This document shows, one piece after another, positions 52,090 through 61,400 of a stretch of DNA of 64,000 nt (its first letter is position 1; every line of letters begins with the position of its first letter). The notes beneath the pieces are model-generated. The model was not told where the DNA came from and did no database searches. It saw only the letters and a list, made by a program, of their open reading frames with translations. The stretch covers positions 1 to 64,000 of the forward strand of contig JAKIMF020000005.1 of assembly GCA_022605425.2 (NCBI GenBank). Reading direction: 5' to 3'. The translations under genes and the position numbers were made by a program. This stretch comes from Hamiltosporidium tvaerminnensis (taxonomy: Eukaryota; Microsporidia; Dubosqiidae).

Positions 52090-52113
52090 TGTTAGTACTT
52101 GGCCATACTAACA
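52090..52113 (+). other. 3' UTR hairpin of the retrotransposon
   Basis: TGTTAGTA (52090-52097) and TACTAACA (52106-52113) form a perfect 8-bp stem with loop CTTGGCCA. The hairpin starts directly after the TAA stop. LINE reverse transcriptases often recognise a 3' stem-loop in their own RNA, so a template-recognition role is a reasonable inference. Confidence 0.65.
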
Positions 52114-52160
52114 AGAATACTATATAACATTCTTTGGATAAAGTGAATTACATGTTATTA

Positions 52161-52166
52161 AATAAA
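52161..52166 (+). terminator. Polyadenylation signal
   Basis: AATAAA lies 72 nt after the stop codon and is followed by a T-rich run. It marks the probable 3' end of the element. Confidence 0.5.
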
Positions 52167-52170
52167 GTTT

Positions 52171-55100
52171 TTTTATTTTATATGCTTTTAGTTTTATTAT
52201 AAATTTATTTTTTATTTAATTATAAAGTTTTTTTAATCTTATTTTATTGTTATATTATAATTTCAAATTTTTTATATCTTAATGTTAAATTAAAATTGTT
52301 TCCTATCTAAAACATTTTTTAATATGTCTTGCAACAATACGTACCTCTTTTTTATTTTTTTTAAACGAAAATTTGAATTTTTTTACTAAGAACTTAATTT
52401 GAATTTTCATTAAAAGTTTTTACCTGATTTTTATATTATCTATTTTGCTTGTTATGGAAATATTGAACTTTTGCTGGTCCAAGGGTTATACCTAAGCTTT
52501 TTTTTCTATTTAAGATAAATAGTGTTATACTCAAATTTCGTTTTTTTTTATTTACTTGAAACAATTTTTTATATTTAGGTATATGATCCATTATTTACAT
52601 GTCTAAAAAGCATTTTTGTTTGTTACCTAAGTCCTTAATTCGGAAAACTTTGGTTTTACTTTTTTTTGGAGAGCATTCTTGATGTTTTTCTTGGATTAAG
52701 TTTAATTGTATTGAAATTAAAATTTTTTATCTGAAAGCAATAAAATAAAATATTTTAAAGGCTTTTATAATAAACTACCTAATTTTTTAGTCAGAAAATA
52801 TTACATTAAACTTTAAATTTTACAAAAAATAAAAGTAAAAACCATATTTTATTTAATTACATTCTCTTCGTCTGGTTTCAGTTATGGAATCTTCTTAATT
52901 CGACATATAAATCTTTAAATTTGTAATATGTAAGATCGAAGGCTATTTACTCTCTAAACTACTATTTTTCTTGTTATATGAACCTTCTAACATTTACGTA
53001 ACTAATAATCTCTTTTGGCATATTTTTATATTTTAGTGTCTTTGGTTTGTTGTTAAATTTAGAATGTCAATAGATTTTTTGTCTTTCTTAGATTTTCTAT
53101 ATAATATATACATTTTTAAAAATAAGTTCTAAAAGTGTTTGCTAAACGGAAGGTTTTGAACAATCTTTATAACGTTACTATAGTCTAAATTGGTGCCTCG
53201 TAATTCAGTTTGTGTCTTTTTGCAATATCTTGGATTTATATTCTTTTCTTTCTTAATCAGCCGGTATTTCTTTCTTAGAACTTGTAAGTATTTTTATTTA
53301 GTTATTAGCTTATCTAATACATGGTTTACATTATTTTTCAAAATTTTATTTTTTTAAACTCAAGACTGGTTTTTTATAACAATTTTATATTTTATAAGAC
53401 GGTTCGAATTTGGTTTTTAAATTTGTTGTCAAAGAAGTTTTAAAGAATGCCTAAACTTTCGTTGGTTTTAGGTGTTTGTAATTTTTTTAAAAGAATTTAC
53501 TTTTCTTAGAAGGTTTTATATGTTTTTTTTAATTTTTAAACTATTTTCTAAATTTATTAGAATGATTTTTACTTATTTACTGGAATTTTTTAGTCGTTAA
53601 GTTTTTTATATCTTTTTACCTGTACTTACAATTTTTTAAAATTTTTTATATGTTTTTACATGTTGCTTTTGTAGTTTTTTACGTTTTCTCTTAAATTTAG
53701 CTGTTTTTTCGTGTTTTTTTACAGCTTTTGGAATTTCCTAAATTTTTTATTTTTTTTTTAAAACTTTTTAAATTTTCAATTTTATAATATTTAGAATTTT
53801 AGACTTGCTTTATGTTTTATCAACTTATTTATTGATAGGTATATCTTCCGAGTGTCTTTTAACGTATTAATAAGATTTTTTTTGTAAAACTGTATACTAA
53901 ATGAACAATTATTTGTTTTTGACAAAAATCTGAAGATTTTTTTAAAAAAATTATCATTTTTGAATTATAGCTCGGTAAATTTAAAATAATTACGCCCGTA
54001 AAATTATCAAAGCCTAAACCTTGTTCAAATTACTTTTAAAAGTGGGTACTTTCACTTTTATAATAAATTATATAAGTTATATATTAGTTTTTTTTTATTA
54101 TATATTTTTTTTATCTTTTTAATAGAGCTAGAATTTTATTCTCGCTACGAAATTCGAAGAATTTCTATAAAAAAATATTTTTTCCAAAAATATTTTATGT
54201 TACCATTCTTAATTACTATTTTCTGTTTTTAGTAAGTAAAAATTTTGGAAAAATTTTTTCAATAGAGTAAATAAAAATATAGATTTGGAAGATTTATGTT
54301 TGGTTTAATAAATTTCGAATAACTTCCATCTTTCAACAAAAATTACTGTAAACTCTTAATTAAGATTGAATTATCCTTTTTTATAACTTAAATTTTAAGT
54401 TCTTTACTCAAAAATAGAAAAGTTAAAGCAAATATTTGCAACTAAAGGTGATATCTCTTTAAATTTAAAATATTGTAAGATTTTAACTTGATTCTGTATG
54501 TAATAGTAGTTATTTTTTGCTGGTTTAAATTTAATTTTTTTTTTATAAAAAATTACTTTTTATTTTTATATCCTATTAAATATGTATTAAACTAACTGAC
54601 AGCATTCATCTTTAAGGAAATTGAATAAAATATAAATCGTAATTCAAATAATGGTAAAAAACATATGTTTTTTGACTATAGTAAAAATAGAAACTTATAT
54701 TTTTATAAGTATTATTAATTTACCTAAAAAGGAAATACATTTGTAAATCTGTAAATATCTTATAAATCTTACTTATATCTAGTTTTTCCAACTTAATAAC
54801 CCTATAGAGAATCAGTAATAAATTGTACTTATAAAATTTTGATTCAAATTTAGGTTTGTTTACACAACGAAAGAAATTTTGGTTTTCTAAAAAAGTAAAT
54901 TTGGTTTTGCATGTTTTGAGTTAAAAAGTTACTTTTTTTTTGAAAGTTATTTTTCTTTAAAAAATTCGAAGAATGTTTTTTGTAGTATCAAATTTTTGTT
55001 GAAAAACTTTTAATGTACGTCAATTTTGAAATAAATCAACAAACCTCTAGATTCTTATGTTTCTTTTCGAAGAAAAGAAAGAGAAGACAAGTAATATAGA

Positions 55101-55384
55101 CCCTTTTTGTATTAATTTTCTAAACATTCCTTATTAAATTATTATTTATCATTTAAGCTAAAGAAAATAAGTTTAACATATGAAGAATAAATAAATTTTT
55201 TATTTTTTCACTTGTTAGATACGGATTATAAACGTATTTTGGATATCTACGGTTAAAGCATTTCTTGATATACCTTGGAATTTTATTTTTATATAAAATA
55301 CAATTTATTGACTTTACTTTTCGAAACCATATACTTATTTTTTCTTTCATACTTTTACTTTTTCTATTTATTATATTTTGAATA
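52171..55384. other. T-rich non-coding DNA
   Basis: The + strand is T-biased, especially 53500-53780, where TTTTTTATAT and TTTTTACNTGT strings recur irregularly. One degenerate TTTTCTATATAATATAT box near 53093 resembles the 190-bp satellite, but no array is visible. A reverse-strand frame (55407-55153) begins with TTG inside the palindrome array and looks like chance. Confidence 0.55.
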
Positions 55385-55777
55385 GATATTCTCGAAGAGA
55401 ATATCAAAAGTGTGGTTTTTGTAAGGCTTTTATAATGGATATTCTCAAAGAGAATATCAGAAGTGTCTCTTTAATTATTTTTCTAAAATAGATATTCTCG
55501 AAGAGAATATCAGAATCGAATTTCATGTAATAGGCCTAAGATAAATACGTTCAAAGAGAATATCATATATGTCTCTTTAATTATTTTGGTAAAATAGATA
55601 TTCTCGAAGAGAATATCAAAAGTGTCTCTCTAATAAAGTTAAAGTAGAATTTGGATTTTCGAAGAGAATATCAGAATTGAAGTTCATTTAAAAGACATGG
55701 AGGGATATTCTCGAAGAGAATATTAGAATTGTATTATATTTATTGTATTATTAATGTATATTTATGAAGAGAATATC
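55385..55777. repeat. Array of eight palindromes, about 53 bp apart
   Basis: The repeated core is left arm GATATTCTC, centre GAA (AAA in one copy), right arm GAGAATATC. Perfect or near-perfect copies lie at 55385-55405, 55438-55458, 55491-55511, 55597-55617 and 55704-55724. Copies with a decayed left arm end at 55564, 55672 and 55777. Spacing is 52-55 bp. The DNA between cores is also repeated in part (AAGTGTCTCTTTAATTATTT). The core contains TTCTCGAA, matching the heat-shock-element half-site pair nTTCnnGAAn. The right arm is better kept than the left. This looks like an array of binding sites; it is not CRISPR, since the spacers are themselves related. Confidence 0.85.
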
Positions 55778-56112
55778 GGAAATGCAAAACTTTTATAATT
55801 TTTCAAAATTTAAAATGATTTTACACTATTATTTTTTTTGATTAAGCAATGACATATGTAAAAGAAATTTAAAGAAATATAGCAAAAAATTTATTTGTCT
55901 ATGCGAATTCATGAAATGATATTTTTGAAGATAGTCCTATATTTGTATAGGCGAAAGTTGTTTTAAATAGGTAAAAGATGATTTGTAGGGTATTTATTTT
56001 TTTACAATATATTTTAGCTTCTCTCTTAGAGTTTATTAGATATCTTATCAAGCTTTAGGAACGTATCATTATTATCTAAAAATTTGCAATTGGTTCAAAA
56101 AAAATATAAAAA

Positions 56113-56122
56113 TATAAATATA
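56113..56122 (+). promoter_or_regulatory. TATA box of the D RNA candidate
   Basis: TATAAATATA starts 29 nt before GGCATCT, the first stem of the element. This spacing matches B1 and C1. Confidence 0.5.
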
Positions 56123-56141
56123 GGTGAATTTTTAATATCGT

Positions 56142-56589
56142 GGCATCTTCTACTGTGGTAATCTTACTTTGTCTATGGGTATGGGATTATCTATCTCTTA
56201 GTAGTAATCCTCAGATGCCCTGATATATTTCTTTTTCACCATACTAATGTAGAAGCAATGAAACACATGCCACAAATACTGAACGATTTCGTTCTTACTT
56301 TGATATTCGCAGCGGAATGTACTTTTACTCTTACTATCTACGCTGATATGGTTTGTTAAAGGACTTATGTAAGATTATTTGCATAAGTCTGGACATAAAT
56401 CCATAGGGTAGTAAACAACTAACTCGTTCGATCTCGTAAAACAGTCGAATATACTTAAATAAGTGAATTTATTCACTTATGAAAATGTTGATATATAATC
56501 GTATTAACATCAATACCTGTTTTACAGTATCTCTAAGGCAATGAGCTCGATAACGGGACAATATTGCCTATTTAGATAGAATATTTTTT
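56142..56589 (+). ncRNA. Candidate structured non-coding RNA, copy D (most complete)
   Basis: Six stems are visible. Stem 1 is nested: GGCATCT 56142-56148 with AGATGCC 56213-56219, CTACT 56150-56154 with AGTAG 56200-56204, and GGTAATC 56157-56163 with GATTATC 56185-56191. The others are GAACGA/TCGTTC at 56281-56294, CAGCG 56310-56314 with CGCTG 56341-56345, GACTTATG 56362-56369 with CATAAGTC 56382-56389, ATAAGTGAA 56459-56467 with TTCACTTAT 56472-56480, and AGGCAAT 56536-56542 with ATTGCCT 56563-56569. A T6 run (56584-56589) follows and could be a Pol III terminator. With the TATA box, this resembles a Pol III gene with an upstream promoter. GTTCGATCTC at 56426 is near a B box. No known RNA family is recognised and no protein frame fits. 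Confidence 0.55.
56584..56589 (+). terminator. T6 run after the D RNA candidate
   Basis: Six T residues lie 15 nt after the last stem. In AT-rich DNA this alone means little, but it falls where a Pol III terminator would be expected. B1 and C1 lack it. Confidence 0.35.
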
Positions 56590-56812
56590 AAAGAATGTAA
56601 ATACAGCAAGTATTTTTAGATTTAAAAACTTATAACACATTAGGGCCTCTTCTATATGAAACTAAATAGAAAATTCGAATTATCTATTTCTCTCTATCTT
56701 ACCCCTAACTTGCTCTTTATGTATCTAACCCTCTCCTCATAAACTTTAAATCAAAATCAAATATAGTATATGTCTTTGGAAAAACTAATTTCTGTTTAAA
56801 TAAATGTGTTCG

Positions 56813-56822
56813 CCCTAACCCT
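56813..56822. repeat. Short interstitial telomere-like junction
   Basis: CCCTAACCCT joins fragment D to the broken end of the reverse-strand gene. The last codons and stop of that gene are read from this string (AAG GGT TAG). The orientation is that of a telomere added to the gene side. Confidence 0.6.
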
Positions 56823-57382
56823 TAGAACATAATGTAGATAGATCGTTTATTATTGGTTGAGAGCATGTAGTTTCTGTGGTAAATTGTTTATTTACTACGT
56901 CTCGTTTCATGGATTCCTCTTCAAAATGTTCCGAAATTCGTTCTTTTCCTGCCTTTTCGGAAAACGCAATATGGAATGCTGGTATTGGAGTAGGTGAATA
57001 GATTGAACTTACAGTTTTATTAGCATCGCTGCATGTTATATGTAGTGATGCATTGTCAAAAGAACTTATTTCTATGTTTTCTTCTGGTATGTAATTTTCA
57101 TGTAAATAAGATGTCTGAGGATTCGCTTGGAAAGATTCTTGTTTATTTTGAAGAAATTCGGTCGTTGATGTTTCTATTTCTTGAGGTTGAATTGGATCAC
57201 TTTGTATCAAAAAAACCTTTGCAAAACTTAAATAGTAAAAATCAATCAATTCTGGGATAATAATCGTTATTTTCAGCTATAGAATTTGGTTCCCAAACTC
57301 TTTTGTTGTTTCTTTGGTTAGTTGTAGCAAAAAGTTTTAATAAGAAAGTAAAAGTTGCGGGAAAACTAAATGAAATTTTCAT
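56815..57382 (-). pseudogene. Truncated and frameshifted gene for a probable secreted protein
   Basis: Reading leftward from ATG at 57382-57380, the protein starts with MKISF and a hydrophobic stretch typical of a signal peptide (about residues 1-20). It is then hydrophilic and rich in Ser, Thr, Glu, Asn and Pro. The first frame stops after 46 codons at TGA within ATTGATTGATT. The neighbouring frame takes over there and runs to 56815 without a stop. The switch coincides with a tandem 4-bp duplication, ATTG twice, which explains the shift. The C-terminus is lost: the stop is formed by telomere-like bases at the junction with fragment D. Amino-acid composition is balanced, unlike chance frames in this DNA. 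No family is recognised. A secreted or surface protein of a parasite is an inference. Confidence 0.6.
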
Positions 57383-57400
57383 GGTTAACTTTTTTTGTAC

Positions 57401-57407
57401 GTATATA
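57401..57407 (-). promoter_or_regulatory. TATA-like box of the secreted-protein gene
   Basis: On the reverse strand TATATAC starts 25 nt before the ATG and continues into GTAC. The spacing is close to that of the retrotransposon ORF1 (28 nt). Confidence 0.4.
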
Positions 57408-60400
57408 ATTTTTCATTGTTCTATCGATTCTTTTAGAATTTAAAAATTTTCATTTTTTTAGATTCTGGGTCATGTAATACAAGAACCATAAAAATTTTAG
57501 AAATTTGCATTTTCTGGTAGAATATTTTTAACTAAAAGAAATTTGATTCAAGCAACCCGAAACTTTAAGACATACAGATTAAAAAATGACAGTTTTAGAA
57601 AATTACTTTACAAGATGAAAGTTTTATATTTCTGGTTATTTACGGTTCGTACTTTTTATCATCTAAGAATATTAATTTCCGATCTTTTGTATTATTGAAT
57701 TAGAACCATTATATTTGAATTTAATAAAAAATACAACCATTTATTATAATATCAAGATACATTTTAGTTTTAGTGATAATTTTTTATAACTCTTAAATTT
57801 TTGTTTAGTTGACCAAAGAAATGTTCTAGAAAATTCAAATATCATAAAATTTAAAAATATTTCCAGCGATTTGATTTCGAATTTTCAAAGCTAGCAAGTA
57901 CCGTATAAATCCTCTTTTTTTCGGTTTCATATTTGTTCAATTTTGCCATCATGTTTTTTTGGGTTACACCTAATACATTATACTTTCTCTTTGAAAGTAA
58001 ACTCGGATTTTCATGACCACTGGGCCATCGGCATCAACACTTTTTGATGAATTATAATTAGAAAATAATTATATAAAAGAACAATATGGCAAAATTTACG
58101 CCTTTTCCTTAAATTAACATACATATTTTAATGAAAATTTAAGTTCAAATGTTCCCAGAATGCAGGTTTTTACATTTTTTCATATTTTCATTATAGTTCT
58201 TCGCTGCTCAATATGTTTTGAAAAAATAAATCACATCAAATTATTAGATACAAAACCAACACTATATAATAAAACTCTGCATCTTTTTTCTTATTTAAAT
58301 AATGAAATATATATGTTGACAACCAAATTATTTGTTTATAAATAAATCACAATCAATTGAAAAACGGTTGTAATTATGAATACAATTCGATGATTTTGAC
58401 TAAGAAATTTTTTATATATATAATTTTTAATATTGTAATTATTTAATAGGTTAACATATGGTAGATGGATAAGTTCTATTTTGAGAATTATTTGAATTTT
58501 TGTAATTTTATGTATATCAACAAGTTTAATCAGTTTTTAAGAAATATTTTTTTCTATTTTTAAGCAATTCATTTTTATAGTTAAAATTTTTCGAATTTAT
58601 ATCTCTACTAGAGATTTTTTTCTTTAAGAAACTTTTGTTTCAGTAATTTTTTTAAATTTTAATTTATATCATTGGAATTTAGTTAAATTGTACTTTTTCA
58701 AGAAAAGGCTTTAATTGTTTTTATTGGTTTTCAGTAATTGATGCGTTTATTTGGTTTATATTTTAAGATTTTATCACCTAAATTATCATAAATTTCGTGT
58801 CTATCTACGTATTTACTGATAACTAAATCTTCTATTATATAATATATATTAGTATTTGCAATTAATTGGGCAAGTTTATAAATAGTTTCCATAAATATTT
58901 ACTACTATTCATTTTTACAGGTAGGGATGATATTTTTTGCCTAATTATTATATCAAACTCTCAATCAATAACCGTTGATTTCCAAAATATATCATTAGTA
59001 AAGATTTAAAAAATACCGCGTATTAGAATTCTTACTCAATTTATATACATCTGATCGTAATGATGTTCTATCGGTTTATAAACATAATTTATTGCATATA
59101 AATTTTAATGTAAAAATATTTCCTAATTTTCCAAATTAGTTGTGGAATCGATTCTTTTTTTAGGATAAAAAATACTTCTTTAGTTTTACTTGCTTTATAT
59201 TGGTGCAAGAGAAACCATGAAAAATTTATATGTATTTTATTATTCGAATTTATTTATTTAGGAAAAATTCTCTTTTACCTGTCCCTTGTATTCTTGTTCA
59301 GAAAGAAAGTCACCAAACCCTAAAAAATTCAAACTTCACACCGGGTATAGAAATATATGTTAAAATCATAATAAAAATATTTTGACTATCTAAATTAAAT
59401 ATAGTTAAGCCCAAAAAAATGTATAGAGCAACTATATCTTAATATAATAGAAAATTAAATAACTTCTTTTTAACACAAATAGTATTTGTTTTGTCATATC
59501 AAGCGGTTTACATTAGAGATATAACCATAGCTTATCATCATGTGAAGAACTAACTATACAAAGAATACAGCGCATGAATCTTTACATTTTATTTCTTTAG
59601 GTTGATTTACCCTAAAAATTTTTTTTTGTACAATTAATTAACCTTGACCGATTTTCAGACGGCTAAAAATTTATTTTTGATCCGAATAGGCTATGATTAC
59701 ATACCGTTTCGAGGTTTTATACAAAGTTTTTAGTTCATTTATTTTACCAGCGACAAATAAAAAAATAAATATATTGTGCTAAGTTGTATAAACTAGAATG
59801 CATATGGGATATACATAAAAATTCTTCTTTTTAAACCTCTTATACTTATGCTTAATACAACATTTTTGACAAGTTATTGTTTAAGTATTAATTTTTTTAA
59901 AACATTAATTTGAGTTATTTATTCGCGTAATATAATTTCAATTCATTTCTGATTTTTTTTGAAACTTCTAAAGCAATCATAGGTTCTAAAAAAATATAGT
60001 CTAAGTGAATTAAAGCTGTGTATAATTATATTTTAAAATTTTCAAAAAGTTATTTCCTAACTAAATTTTTTATAAATTAAAACATTGAACTGTTTGGACT
60101 ATTTTTTTGAGAAAATATTGATCACTTGGATTTTATAAATTGTTAAACATTCGAAGGAAGATCATTCGGTTATAATATTATACATAATTGATGTTTTTAG
60201 GGTATATCCGAATAATAGAAAATCTTTAATTAACTACATATTTTCTTATAAACTATAAAGCAATTTAACAATATATTAATCTTTTTTTCTTTTTTTCTGA
60301 AATAAAATTTGAGAATATTTTCTTTCATTCTTTATTTCTATTTTGATTGTCTAATTTAAATGTATTTTGGAATTGTCTATTTATCTTCTATTAAGAGGCA

Positions 60401-61080
60401 ATCAATACAAATAAATGGTAATAATATCATTATACTATTTAGTATTCAGAATAATTTCATAGCCAATTCATTGGTATCTAAAATCTTGCAAAAAATCTAT
60501 TTTCATTCGATTTTTCAAGTTTATTATTGGAGTTTACGTAGGAAGACTGTTTAAATTTATTGGTGTTTTAATTGCTAAAATATAAATTTATATAGTGAGA
60601 AAATATTTTCGTTTTTTTTGCTGATTTGAAATTGAAACTTTAAAATATAAGCTCTGATTCAAAAGTATAACCAAATTTTCAAAAAAAAAATATTTCTTAT
60701 TATATTGGTTTCTAATTTAACTAAAATACTGCTTAAACCACAAATTCACAAGAAATATTTTTTAAGTGTTAATTTCTAGATTTCTTACAAGTAAAAAGAT
60801 ATTTTTTAATTTTTAAGCCTATATGATAGCTAAGAAAGTGAATAAATTTAAATTAAAAATAGTCTATTATCTAATAAATCGTTGCTTAAAACTGCTAATT
60901 TGTTATTTACTATTAAATATTGTTTATAATTTCAAATGTTAATCAACTAATATTTTCTTTGAGAGATAGTAAGGTTAAACAATCTAATTCACTATATTTG
61001 CATATAATATTAATAATTCTGGTAATATCTATGTATATATGATACAAAATATTATAATAATACGGTAAAAGTTCAGTTTT
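57408..61080. other. AT-rich DNA without recognisable genes
   Basis: Open frames here (58160-58345 and 60360-60554 on +) are short, have no family resemblance and have an AT-driven composition. No tandem repeat, unit motif or satellite box was noticed. Slightly GC-richer patches occur near 58000-58040 and 59640-59730. Confidence 0.6.
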
Positions 61081-61400
61081 GATTTACATGACTACATTTT
61101 GAGAGTCTGGTGTGTAAAAACAATTCGTTTAGCTGATACTAGCGTGAATATATATAAAATAAAAATTATTCCTCATTAATCAGTGTAACTCTAGACCTCT
61201 TATGTTTTATGCTTTTATTAAAGGTTCGATATTAAAGAAGGGATTATAACGGCTTTTGTAATATTTGGGTATCTGTGTACACTCTTTTCGTTGAAATAAT
61301 CGGGTTCTCAGATTAATCCGGATTTGGCTCTTTAGATTTTGTTTATTAGCCACATTTTGGGTTGAAGCTTACAGTTAGAGGAAAAATATAAAATCTAACT
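61081..61400 (+). other. GC-richer patch with TATA-like box
   Basis: TATATATAAA lies at about 61149. A stem CGGGTT 61301-61306 with AATCCG 61315-61320 (one G-T pair) is visible, and AAGGTTCGATAT near 61221 is B-box-like. There is no second copy in the window. It could be an RNA gene, but the evidence is weak. Confidence 0.2.

Larger units (their letters stand above)
48428..52170 (+). mobile_element. Non-LTR (LINE) retrotransposon with APE-type endonuclease
   Basis: In order the element contains a TATA-like box, ORF1 with a zinc ribbon, an apurinic-type endonuclease, a reverse transcriptase with a LINE-type C-terminal region, a 3' hairpin and AATAAA. There are no long terminal repeats, integrase or RNase H. 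This order is that of the endonuclease-bearing LINE clades. The copy is richer in GC than its surroundings. The conserved catalytic motifs are intact, but one frame change separates endonuclease from reverse transcriptase and another (or an intron) lies in ORF1. It is therefore either a recently disabled copy or one that relies on splicing and frameshifting. The outer ends are approximate. Confidence 0.9.
56000..56812 (+). repeat. Fragment D, far-diverged piece of the type I unit
   Basis: Colinear with B1 about 8000-8801 and C1 about 39020-39810. Shared points include TCTTATCAAGCTTTAGGAAC near 56043, the TATA box, GACTTATG, AAGGCAATGAGC and TTTAAATAAATGTGTTCG at 56795-56812. Immediately after that last string B1 and C1 continue with TTTCAT or TTTTAT, whereas D switches to CCCTAACCCT. 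It is much more diverged from B1 and C1 than they are from each other. Confidence 0.65.

Noticed and set aside
55385-55777. CRISPR array
   Set aside because: The repeats are near-perfect palindromes with related rather than unique spacers, in eukaryotic DNA with no cas genes.
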